This document shows, one piece after another, positions 9,184-16,974 of a stretch of DNA of 64,000 bases. Below the pieces are notes generated by a model. That model searched no databases, had not been told where the DNA came from, and saw only the letters and a program-made list of their open reading frames with translations. This DNA comes from Chloroflexia bacterium SDU3-3. GTDB lineage: Bacteria > Chloroflexota > Chloroflexia > Chloroflexales > Roseiflexaceae. The number at the start of each line of letters is the position of its first letter. Within the stretch, counting starts at the first letter, position 1. Made by a program: the position numbers and the translations under genes. The stretch is taken from positions 1 through 64,000 of the forward strand of contig WBOU01000003.1 of assembly GCA_009268125.1 (NCBI GenBank), written 5' to 3'.

Positions 9184-10397
9184 AGCGGCGGCTCCTCGTA
9201 GGGGCGGAAGGCCACGTTGAAGCCCATGGCGGCGGCGGTGCGGCGGGCCACATCCTCCCAGCGGCAGGTGGCCAGCACAAAATCGCGCCCGCGCTGGCCC
9301 ATGGCCTGGCGGGCCTCGGGGGCGGCCAGCAGCACATCCAGCGCCGCCGCAAACTCGGCGAAGCTGGCGAAGGTCAGGCCACCGCCGCTGATGTGGGCGG
9401 CCTCGCTGGTCACGGCGCAGTCGGCGTGCACCAGGGCGCAGGTGCGCTGGAGCCAGGCCTCCATCAGCACGATCGAGAAGCTCTCGTAGGTGGAGGGCTG
9501 CACAAAGATATCGGCGGCGGCGTAGGCGTCGGCCTTCTCCTGCGGTGTCACGAAGCCCAGGTCGAGCACCAGCTCGCCCAGCGATGCGGGCAGATCCAGC
9601 GGGTCGCGCCCGCTCATCATCAGGCGGATGGGCGTGCCGCGCCTGGCCCAGTACTCGCGCAGGTACGAGATCAGCAGCGGGATGTTCTTGCTGCCGTCGC
9701 GGCGGCCCGCGTACATCAGCAGCGGGCCTTCCAGCCCGCGCCGCGCGCGGAAGGCCGCGCCATCGCCCACGGGCGTCAGGTCGATGCCCTCGCCCGCCGT
9801 CACCGCCTGCTCAGGCGGCAGGCCGTAGAGCTGGGCGGCCAGGCGGCGCTCGGCGGGGCTGTTGTGCAGCGAGCGGCGGGCGTGGCGGAACATCCAGGCG
9901 TAGGTGGTGTAGCGGGCGTACGGCTCGTCGTGCAGGCAGGGCAGCAGGTGGGCGCGGTCGCCCGCCAGCAGCGTGCCCCAGAAGCTGGTGGGGAAGGGGT
10001 AGAGCACGAACAAAAACTGCCGCCGCTCGCGCTCCTGCGCCACCGCCTCCAGCATGTCCTCGCTGGATGCGAGCGAGGCCAGCAGGCGCAGCTCGTGGTC
10101 GGGAAAGGCGGGCAGGCTGGCGTGCAGGCCGCGCCGCAGCACCGCCTGGGGCACATACGGCTCGGCGCGGGGCGGCGTGATGGCGAATCGGCGCAGCGGC
10201 ACGCCGTCCAGCGTGCCCGGCCCGGCGGGGTAGTGCGGCACCTGCGGCGCGAACGAGTCGCGGGCGTCGGTGGCCCAGACCTCCACGGGCAGGCCCAGGG
10301 CGTGCAGGGCGGCGGCGAGCTGGCGGGCCTGGGTCTCGGCCCCGCCCGCAGTCTCGGCCCCAAACCAGGGCGAGACGATGGTGAGAGTGTCGGCCAT
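9180..10397 (-). CDS. Family-4 glycosyltransferase
   Basis: A 405-residue GT-B protein. The N-terminus is typical (IVSPWFGAETAGGAETQARQ). The donor domain contains MYAGRRDGSKNIPLLISYL, LVLDLGFVTPQEKADAYAAA and the family motif FVQPSTYESFSIVLMEAW, in which two Glu residues are expected to bind the donor. It is first of a coupled pair with the gene at 8149 and is followed upstream by the motif-duplicated protein at 10443. Together they suggest an exopolysaccharide or glycan assembly locus. Confidence 0.87.
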   Translation of the reverse strand: MADTLTIVSPWFGAETAGGAETQARQLAAALHALGLPVEVWATDARDSFAPQVPHYPAGPGTLDGVPLRRFAITPPRAEPYVPQAVLRRGLHASLPAFPDHELRLLASLASSEDMLEAVAQERERRQFLFVLYPFPTSFWGTLLAGDRAHLLPCLHDEPYARYTTYAWMFRHARRSLHNSPAERRLAAQLYGLPPEQAVTAGEGIDLTPVGDGAAFRARRGLEGPLLMYAGRRDGSKNIPLLISYLREYWARRGTPIRLMMSGRDPLDLPASLGELVLDLGFVTPQEKADAYAAADIFVQPSTYESFSIVLMEAWLQRTCALVHADCAVTSEAAHISGGGLTFASFAEFAAALDVLLAAPEARQAMGQRGRDFVLATCRWEDVARRTAAAMGFNVAFRPYEEPPL

Positions 10398-10442
10398 GTG
10401 TCACGGGTGGCTATGCCCCGCGCGGCGGCGGGGCGGGCGGGG

Positions 10443-11216
10443 TCAAGGGGCGGGCCGTCGGCTGGCGGCGCGGGCCTGGGCGGCGCTGCCGCGCCGCTCG
10501 GCATCCAGCCGCACAAAGCTGGCCAGCCCCTGGGTGATCGCGGCGTTCGCGGCGTTCTGCTGCTCCACAATCGGGTTGATGTACCAGCGCAGGTACTGGC
10601 GCACCAGCTTGTTCAGCAGGGCCACGGCGCGCTGGGGCAGCGAGCTGGCGGGCAGCGGCCAGTGGGCCAGCACGCCCTGGCGCAGGCGCAGCTGGGGCAG
10701 CTGGGCGCGCAGCTCGATGTCGGGCAGCGGCGCGGGCGGCTCGGCGGCGGCGCGCTGGGCCACCAGCCGCTGGAGCTGGGCCGCATCCGGGGCGGGCGAG
10801 CCGCCGCCGGGGGGCGGGGGCGCGGCGGGCGCGGGCGGCGCGGGCTGGGCCACCTGCGCGGCCAGGTCGGCGTACGATTCGGCCAGCAGCCGCAGCGTGC
10901 GGGCCACCGTATCGTTATAGGCGTTCTGCTGCTCCACAATCGGGTTGATATACCAGCGCAGGTAGCGGCGCACCAGCTTGTTGATCACCGCCATGGCGCG
11001 CTGGGGCAGCGTGTGGCCGATCAGCGGCCAGTGGGCGCTGACCACGCGGTGCAGCTCGATCTCATCCAGGGCGCGCTGGATCTCCTGCTGGATGGCATCC
11101 TCGGCGGGCGAGGCGCTGGCCAGCCTGCGGGCGCGCACCTCGGCGCGCAGCGCGTCGAGGATGGGGCCGACCTCGATGGCGGGCTGGGGCGCAGGGTCGG
11201 GGGCAGTATCGTTCAT
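10443..11216 (-). CDS. Unknown protein with a duplicated RYLRWYINPIVEQQN motif
   Basis: A 257-residue protein with two copies of a roughly 55-residue unit (about residues 60-118 and 182-240). Each runs HWPL, LPQRA, NKLVR, YLRWYINPIVEQQN, and they are joined by a Pro/Ala/Gly-rich linker. Related sequences are, as I recall, found as N-terminal stretches of methyltransferases and other proteins in glycan gene clusters, but here no catalytic domain follows. No signal peptide. It lies upstream of, and co-oriented with, two glycosyltransferases (45 bp gap). A scaffold or partner role is inference. Confidence 0.6.
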   Translation of the reverse strand: MNDTAPDPAPQPAIEVGPILDALRAEVRARRLASASPAEDAIQQEIQRALDEIELHRVVSAHWPLIGHTLPQRAMAVINKLVRRYLRWYINPIVEQQNAYNDTVARTLRLLAESYADLAAQVAQPAPPAPAAPPPPGGGSPAPDAAQLQRLVAQRAAAEPPAPLPDIELRAQLPQLRLRQGVLAHWPLPASSLPQRAVALLNKLVRQYLRWYINPIVEQQNAANAAITQGLASFVRLDAERRGSAAQARAASRRPAP

Positions 11217-11303
11217 GGGAAGCTCTCTGCTTGTGCGTGCGGCGGGCGGCCCCGCCAGGGCTGCGGCGCATTATAGCACGGCGGCGGCGCGGCCTGAATC
11301 GCT

Positions 11304-11309
11304 TATAAT
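11304..11309 (+). promoter_or_regulatory. -10 element upstream of purD
   Basis: TATAAT 61 bp before the purD ATG; no recognisable -35 at the normal distance. Confidence 0.35.
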
Positions 11310-11369
11310 AGCGAGGCATTCGTTTTCATTCTGGCTCGTAGAGGCACACGCCACGATAAAAGGACAGCT

Positions 11370-12614
11370 ATGAACGTTCTCCTGGTGGGCGGCGGCGGGC
11401 GCGAGCACGCCCTCGCGTGGAAGATCGCCCAGTCGCCGCAGCTCGGCAAGCTCTACATCGCGCCGGGCAACCCCGGCACCGCGCAGCTGGGCGAGAACAT
11501 CCCGGTGGAGGCCACCGACGTGGCCAAGATCATGGATGTGGTGCGGGCGCGGCAGATCGACTTTGTGGTGGTGGGGCCAGAGGCCCCGCTGGCCGAGGGC
11601 ATGGCCGACGCCTGCCTGGCGGCGGGCGTGGCGGTGTTCGGCCCGGTGCAGGCGGCGGCGCGGCTGGAGAGCAGCAAGACCTTCTCGAAAGAGGTGATGG
11701 TGGCCGCAGGCGTGCCCACCGCCGAGGCCCACGCCTTCGACCGCGCCGAGGATGCCGCCGCCTTCGTGCGCCAGAGCGGCAAGCTGTGGGTGGTGAAGGC
11801 CGACGGCCTGGCCAGCGGCAAGGGCGTGATCGTGCCCGAGAGCGTGGACGAGACGCTGGAGGCGATCGCGCAGCTGGGCGGCACCAGCGCGGGCCAGCGG
11901 CTGCTGCTCGAAGAGCTGCTGGTCGGCCCCGAGGTCTCGGTGATCGCGCTGTGCGACGGCGAGCGGCTGGTGCCGCTGCTGCCCGCCCAGGACCACAAGC
12001 GCCTGCGCGACGGCGACCAGGGGCCGAACACCGGCGGCATGGGCGCGTTCGCCCCCTCGCCGCGCATCAGCGACGCCCTGATCGACAGCATCGTCGAGCG
12101 CTGCATGCTGCCGGTGGTGCGCGAGCTGGCCGCGCGCGGCCTCACCTTCCGGGGCGCGCTCTACGCGGGCCTCATCCTCACCAGCGACGGCCCCTACGTG
12201 CTGGAGTACAACGCCCGCTTCGGCGACCCCGAGACCCAGGCCATCCTGCCGCTGCTAGAGAGCGACCTGCTGGCCGCGCTGCACGCCTGCGCCACCGGCC
12301 AGATCCAGCCCGCCATGCTCACGTGGCGGCCCGGCAGCGCCGCCTGCGTGGTGCTGGCGGCGGCGGGCTACCCCGAGTCGCCGCGCAAGGGCGACCCGAT
12401 CAGCGGGCTGGAGTCGGTGGATGGCAGCGACACCATAGTGTTCCACGCCGGCACCGAGTGGGGCGAGGGCCAGGTGCGCACCAGCGGCGGGCGCGTGCTG
12501 GGCGTCACCAGCACCGGCCACACCCTGCGCGCCGCGCTCGACCGCGCCTACGAGGCGGTGGGGGGCATCAGCTTTGCGGGCATGCAGCACCGCAGCGACA
12601 TCGGGAAGATCTAG
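11370..12614 (+). CDS. purD: Phosphoribosylamine-glycine ligase (GAR synthetase)
   Basis: Joins glycine to 5-phosphoribosylamine with ATP, the second step of purine synthesis. It has 414 residues, a normal length. It contains the N-terminal VGGGGREHALAW motif (6-17), the ATP-grasp segment VVKADGLASGKGV (141-153), QDHKRLRDGDQGPNTGGMGA (207-226) and the metal-binding EYNARFGDPETQ (279-290). AAAGGA precedes the ATG. purN follows after 4 bp, so the two are surely co-transcribed. Confidence 0.97.
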   Translation: MNVLLVGGGGREHALAWKIAQSPQLGKLYIAPGNPGTAQLGENIPVEATDVAKIMDVVRARQIDFVVVGPEAPLAEGMADACLAAGVAVFGPVQAAARLESSKTFSKEVMVAAGVPTAEAHAFDRAEDAAAFVRQSGKLWVVKADGLASGKGVIVPESVDETLEAIAQLGGTSAGQRLLLEELLVGPEVSVIALCDGERLVPLLPAQDHKRLRDGDQGPNTGGMGAFAPSPRISDALIDSIVERCMLPVVRELAARGLTFRGALYAGLILTSDGPYVLEYNARFGDPETQAILPLLESDLLAALHACATGQIQPAMLTWRPGSAACVVLAAAGYPESPRKGDPISGLESVDGSDTIVFHAGTEWGEGQVRTSGGRVLGVTSTGHTLRAALDRAYEAVGGISFAGMQHRSDIGKI

Positions 12615-12618
12615 CGCC

Positions 12619-13263
12619 ATGGCAGCCTACACCATCGCCGTGCTGATCTCGGGCAGCGGCACCAACCTGCAGGCCCTGATCGACGCCGAGCGCGCGGGCG
12701 ACCTGGGCGCGACCATCGGCCTGGTGGTCAGCGACCGCGCCGACGCCTACGGGCTGCGGCGCGCGCTCGACGCGGGCATCCCGGCGGCCTTCGTGCCGCT
12801 GCCCAGCGCGCCCAAGGCCCAGCGCGCCGCCACCCGCGCCGCCTGGGAGCAGCGGCTGCTGGCCGTGGTCGCGGCCTACCAGCCCCACCTGATCGTCTCA
12901 TCGGGGTTCATGCGCATCCTCTCGGCCAGCTTCCTGGCCCAGTGCGGCGCGCTGGTGATCAACCAGCACCCCGCGCTGCTGCCCGACGGCGGCGGCGACA
13001 GCTTCACCACCGCCGGGGGCACCACCATCCCGGCCCTGCGCGGCGCGCACGTGGTGCCCGACGCGCTGCGGCTGGGGCTGCCGATCACCGGCTGCACGGT
13101 GCACCGCGTCACCCCGCTGGTGGATGACGGCCCCGTGCTGGCCCAGGCCGAGGTGCCCATCCGCCCCGACGACAGCGAGGACAGCCTGCACGACCGGATC
13201 AAGGCCGAGGAGCGCCGCCTGATCGTGCAGGTGGTGCGCCAGCTGGCCACGGGCGCTGCCTAG
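12619..13263 (+). CDS. purN: Phosphoribosylglycinamide formyltransferase
   Basis: Transfers a formyl group from 10-formyl-THF to GAR, the third purine step. It has 214 residues. Seen are the SGSGTNLQALIDA substrate loop (11-23), the catalytic N-x-H in INQHPALLP (Asn115, His117) and the catalytic Asp region VDDGPVLAQ. Between HPALLP and the usual GAH segment there is an extra stretch of about 17 Gly/Thr-rich residues (DGGGDSFTTAGGTTIPALR) compared with the E. coli enzyme as I recall it. The start at 12619 was chosen because it lies 4 bp after purD and begins the conserved fold. Confidence 0.95.
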   Translation: MAAYTIAVLISGSGTNLQALIDAERAGDLGATIGLVVSDRADAYGLRRALDAGIPAAFVPLPSAPKAQRAATRAAWEQRLLAVVAAYQPHLIVSSGFMRILSASFLAQCGALVINQHPALLPDGGGDSFTTAGGTTIPALRGAHVVPDALRLGLPITGCTVHRVTPLVDDGPVLAQAEVPIRPDDSEDSLHDRIKAEERRLIVQVVRQLATGAA

Positions 13264-13354
13264 CGGCCAGCCGCCCGCTGGCACGATCCTTGCGCTCTCT
13301 GTGGCGAGCCAACGTACATCCGTTTGGCACATATGAGGTCAAGAGGAGGAAGCT

Positions 13355-13585
13355 ATGGAGCACACCGCCTGGCCTGTGTGCAGGAAATGTGGGGAAGGCG
13401 ACCTCGTGCCGCTTTCAGACTACGGGACCGACGGCGCGTCGATCCTCTACAAGGCCTGGATCTGCACCAACCCGGCGTGCGGGTTCAACCTGAAGATACA
13501 CAAGGGGAACCTGTACGTGAACGAGCCGGTCAACGAGCGGACCGCGTTCCATCCCCAGCACCACCCGACCGTCCATCCCTCGTAG
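13355..13585 (+). CDS. Small zinc-ribbon protein
   Basis: A 76-residue protein with two cysteine pairs, CRKCG near the N-terminus and CTNPACG about 25 residues later, a classic zinc-ribbon layout (CxxC...CxxxxC). A strong ribosome site (AGAGGAGG) precedes ATG 13355. The C-terminus is His/Pro-rich. Function unknown; it could bind nucleic acid or a protein partner. It lies between purN and maf on the same strand. Confidence 0.75.
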   Translation: MEHTAWPVCRKCGEGDLVPLSDYGTDGASILYKAWICTNPACGFNLKIHKGNLYVNEPVNERTAFHPQHHPTVHPS

Positions 13586-13649
13586 CCGCACGGGGGACCG
13601 CACCGGCGGGCGCGGCAGCACAGCCGCGCCCGCCCCAACCGAAAGAGCC

Positions 13650-14348
13650 ATGGCCCACACCCAACCCAGCATCCTGCTCGCATCCGGCTCGCCCCGCCGC
13701 CGCGAGCTGCTCGGCTACCTCGGGGTCGCCTTCCAGCCCTACACCACCGACGCCGAGGACCAAGATATCACCCCGCCGCCCGAGGTCGCCGCGCACTTCC
13801 CGCCCGCCGACCTGCCCGCCCACAGCCACCCGACGCTACTAGCCTGGCGCAAAGCATCTGCCGCTTGCGAGATAGCCCCCCACAGTGTTATTATCGGTGC
13901 AGACACAATCGTGGTGCTAGATGGCGCGGTGCTGGGCAAGCCCACCAGCCCCGAGCACGCATGCGACATGCTGCGTCGGCTCGCGGGCCGCACCCACACC
14001 GTCTACACCGGCATGATCGTGTTCGATACTGAGCGAAGAATCCATGCTGCCCTTGAGCAAAGCCAGGTGGCGATCACCCCGCTCGACGAGGAAACCATAC
14101 GGGCCTACGTAGCCACCGGCGAGCCGATGGACAAGGCCGGCTCCTATGGCATCCAGGGGCTAGGGGGGCGGCTCGTGCGCGAAGTCCACGGGAGCTACAC
14201 CAACGTGGTGGGGCTGCCGCTCGCCCGCACCCACGCGCTGCTGGCCGCCTGCGGCCTGAGCGCGCTGGTCGACCCAGCCGAAGCATACCGCCGCTGGCTT
14301 GCTGCCCAGGGAAAGGAGCCAATGCCGTGCCCCCCAACGTTTCCGTAA
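13650..14348 (+). CDS. maf: Maf-family nucleoside triphosphate pyrophosphatase
   Basis: Hydrolyses non-canonical or dTTP/UTP-type nucleotides to monophosphates (house-cleaning). It has 232 residues. Family motifs are clear: LLASGSPRRRELL (9-21), the catalytic-Asp segment GADTIVVLDG (83-92) with LGKP, and the TGEPMDKAGSYGIQG loop (156-170). It is slightly longer than typical Maf proteins (about 190-200) because of an extra loop after residue 35 and a C-terminal tail. That tail overlaps the next gene by 22 bp. Confidence 0.93.
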   Translation: MAHTQPSILLASGSPRRRELLGYLGVAFQPYTTDAEDQDITPPPEVAAHFPPADLPAHSHPTLLAWRKASAACEIAPHSVIIGADTIVVLDGAVLGKPTSPEHACDMLRRLAGRTHTVYTGMIVFDTERRIHAALEQSQVAITPLDEETIRAYVATGEPMDKAGSYGIQGLGGRLVREVHGSYTNVVGLPLARTHALLAACGLSALVDPAEAYRRWLAAQGKEPMPCPPTFP

Positions 14349-15076
14349 GGCTGCTGATTGTGGATGACCACCCGCTGTTCCGCCAAGGCGTGCGCTTCGC
14401 CCTCTCGGTGTACGACGACATCAACATCGTCTTCGAGGCCGGCTCGGGCGAGGACGCCCTGACCTGGATAGAGGGCACCACGCCCAACCAGGAGCCAAAC
14501 GTGGTGCTGTGCGACCTGAACCTGCCCGGCGTCAGCGGTCTGGATGTCACCCGACAGATGCGCCAGCACTACCCCAACCTGGGCGTGGTCATCCTCAGCA
14601 TCCACGAAAGCGACGAGCAGGCATTCAACGCGCTCCAGGCCGGTGCCGCCGCCTACCGCTCGAAGGACATCAACCCCAAGGATCTGGCCGAGGTGCTGCG
14701 GCGCGTGGCCCGCGGCGAGTACGTGATCAACGACGTGGTGCTGGAGGAGCCGAAGGTGGCCAGCCGCCTGCTCTCGCAGTTCCGCAACCTGCCGCAGGAT
14801 GTCACCACCGCGCCCGACGCCGACTTCCCGCTGTTCACCCCGCTCAGCGACCGCGAGATCGAGGTGCTGGAGCGGATCGCCCAGGGCGGCAGCAACAAAG
14901 AGATCGCCGACCATCTGGGGATCAGCACCCAGACGGTCAAAAACCACATCTCGTCCATCCTGCGCAAGCTCTCGCTGAACGACCGCACCCAGGCCGTGCT
15001 CTACGCCCTGCGGCGCGGCTGGATCGAGGCCCCCGAGAGCATCAACCGCGAGCCGCGCGGCACGCCCGAGGACTAG
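14327..15076 (+). CDS. NarL/FixJ-family response regulator
   Basis: A 249-residue DNA-binding regulator. The receiver domain has the acidic pair DD (13-14), phospho-acceptor Asp63 (LCDLNLPG) and Lys113 (YRSKD). A LuxR-type helix-turn-helix occupies about 171-235 (LSDREIEVLERIAQGGSNKE). Translation probably starts at GTG 14327, 8 bp after AAGGAG, inside the end of maf, which suggests coupled expression. No histidine kinase is adjacent, so the signal is unknown. Confidence 0.92.
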   Translation: MPPNVSVRLLIVDDHPLFRQGVRFALSVYDDINIVFEAGSGEDALTWIEGTTPNQEPNVVLCDLNLPGVSGLDVTRQMRQHYPNLGVVILSIHESDEQAFNALQAGAAAYRSKDINPKDLAEVLRRVARGEYVINDVVLEEPKVASRLLSQFRNLPQDVTTAPDADFPLFTPLSDREIEVLERIAQGGSNKEIADHLGISTQTVKNHISSILRKLSLNDRTQAVLYALRRGWIEAPESINREPRGTPED

Positions 15077-15277
15077 CGACCATGGCGCGGGGGCCTGCCC
15101 CCCGCGCCGCCCTGTAGGGATGCCCAAGCGCCCACCTGGAAGTGAGCAACAGCCCATGGCTGCCAACAACGACGTTCCCCACATCCCCGCCAATCGCACA
15201 ACCGCCACCACGAATCACGCTTCACCTTTTTGGCACCCAAGCATATTGATGGTAGAGAGCTGTCGGCGCATCGAACG
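15077..15277. other. Intergenic stretch before tandem array B
   Basis: About 200 bp without a supported gene. Together with array B and its R1 fragment it makes a 690 bp gap up to 15769; 15450-15768 shows no gene or clear promoter. Confidence 0.5.
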
Positions 15278-15403
15278 CACGCCGGAAGCCGATTGCAGCA
15301 CGCCGGAAGCCGATTGCGTCACGCCGGAAGCCGATTGCGTCACGCCGGAAGCCGATTGCGTCACGCCGGAAGCCGATTGCGTCACGCCGGAAGCCGATTG
15401 CGT
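15278..15403 (+). repeat. 21 bp tandem array B, six copies
   Basis: Six head-to-tail 21 bp units; the first differs by two bases and the rest are identical. The unit contains CGCCGGAAGC, the same 10 bp core as array A, in otherwise different sequence. No spacers. Confidence 0.97.
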
Positions 15404-15450
15404 CGCGCGGCCTCGCCCATGCGGCGAAGGTGCACGCATATGCCTGCTGG
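15404..15450 (+). repeat. R1 fragment abutting array B
   Basis: GCCCATGCGGCGAAGGTG begins 12 bp after the last 21 bp unit and is followed by a CATATG/GGCCATATG box. This is the same module that abuts array D at 60.8 kb. Confidence 0.85.
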
Positions 15451-15768
15451 CCATATGCCCCACCGCAGCGGGAAGGCTGCGCCCAGCGCTGGCAGGCTCA
15501 TTTTTCCGACCGTTTTCCCCTGCGCGGCGTGGCGATCTGGCTTTCTTGCCCCTGAGGGCCTGGAATCTTGGTGATGTAGTACCTCGATACCTATAGCGCT
15601 TTGGCGACCTTCATAGTATCATACGGCTGCCAGCGCCAGCAGCACGATTCAAGATTCCAAGCCGCTGCGGCGATATAAACCAGGGCTAGCTCGGCGAAAA
15701 AGAGTAAACGATATATTTGCAGCTCCCGCGCCATCCTTCGCACCCCACACAATGAAAGGGTAAGACCC

Positions 15769-16944
15769 ATGCGGATACTTGTCGCGCTCGACTACTACTA
15801 CCCACACTGGACGGGCCTGACCGCCTACGCCAAACGCATCGCCGAGGGCCTGGCCCAGCGCGGCCACTCGGTCACGGTCCTGGCATCCCAGCACGAGTCC
15901 TACCTGCCCATCCAGGAGACGATCAACAACGTGCGCGTGGTGCGCGTGCCGATCGCCGGGCGCTTCAGCCGGGGCGTGATCATGCCGCTCTTCCCGATCA
16001 TCGCCGCCCAGCTGGTGCGCGAGACCGACGTCATCCACATCCACACCCCCATGCCCGAGACGATCATCCTCACCGCGCTGGGGCGGCTGTTCAGCAAGCC
16101 CTCGCTTGTCACCCACCAGGGCGATGTGGTGATGCCCAAGGGCTTCAAGAACCAGATCATCCAGCAGGGCGTGCGCGTGCTCTCGCTGGGCCTGCATGTC
16201 TCCAACTATGTGGTGGTGCACAACGCCGACTATGGCCGCCACTCGACCTTCCTGCAGCAGTTCAAGCACAAGCTGGGCGCGATCTACCCGCCTGTCATCC
16301 TGCCCGAGCCAGATCTTGAGGCGATCGTGCAGAAGAAGCGCGATCTAGGGATCGAGGACAAGAAGATCATCGGCTTCGCGGGCCGCTTCGTCGAGGAGAA
16401 GGGCTTCGACATCCTGCTCCAGGCCATGCCGCTGGTCAAGCAGGCCGTGCCCGATGTGCACTTCGTGTTCGCGGGCGAGATCAACGTGGTGTACGAGAAG
16501 TTCTACGAGTCCTGCCACCCCATGATCGAGGCCAACAAGGACATCCTCACCCCACTGGGGCTGCTGCACAGCCCGCAGGATCTGGCCAACTTCTACGCCA
16601 TGTGCGACATCTTCGCGCTGCCCTCGCGCACCGACTGCTTCCCGAGCGTGCAGATCGAGGCCATGGTCTGCGGCACGCCCAGCGTCACCACCGACATCCC
16701 CGGCGCACGCGAGGCCGTGCAGGTGACCGGGATGGGCAAGCTGGTGCCGCCGCTCGACCCGCAGGCCCTGGCCGAGGGCCTGATCCACATGGTCTCCGAC
16801 CCGACCGTCTACAAGACCCGCTGGGAGAAGGCCCGCCAGGTGTTCGACCCCGCCGCGTCGATCGAGGCCTACGAGCACATCCTGCAGCAGCTCGACCAGC
16901 GCGTGCCGATCATGCCGCTGGCCGAGGTCGAGTCGGCGCACTAG
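15769..16944 (+). CDS. Family-4 glycosyltransferase
   Basis: A 391-residue GT-B enzyme. Features: N-terminal DYYYPHWTGLTAYAKRIAEG, then DVIHIHTPMPE in the acceptor domain, then the donor domain with GFAGRFVEEKGFDILLQA and the E-x7-E-type motif PSRTDCFPSVQIEAMVCGTP. It resembles mannosyltransferase-like GT4 enzymes, but the acceptor cannot be read from sequence. GAAAGGG precedes the ATG. The next gene starts 30 bp downstream. Confidence 0.9.
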   Translation: MRILVALDYYYPHWTGLTAYAKRIAEGLAQRGHSVTVLASQHESYLPIQETINNVRVVRVPIAGRFSRGVIMPLFPIIAAQLVRETDVIHIHTPMPETIILTALGRLFSKPSLVTHQGDVVMPKGFKNQIIQQGVRVLSLGLHVSNYVVVHNADYGRHSTFLQQFKHKLGAIYPPVILPEPDLEAIVQKKRDLGIEDKKIIGFAGRFVEEKGFDILLQAMPLVKQAVPDVHFVFAGEINVVYEKFYESCHPMIEANKDILTPLGLLHSPQDLANFYAMCDIFALPSRTDCFPSVQIEAMVCGTPSVTTDIPGAREAVQVTGMGKLVPPLDPQALAEGLIHMVSDPTVYKTRWEKARQVFDPAASIEAYEHILQQLDQRVPIMPLAEVESAH

Positions 16945-16974
16945 GCTAGCATCTACAGCGGAGAAAGCGCTACC

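Noticed and set aside
9393-11276. Long open frame on the plus strand across the glycosyltransferase genes
   Set aside because: It is antisense to well-supported genes and its protein is low-complexity (Gly/Ala/Gln/Arg/His), as expected for a shadow in GC-rich DNA. The same holds for 16345-18309 (minus), 44010-45692 (minus, frame-shifted within nadE), 53460-54872 (plus) and 55775-57445 (minus).
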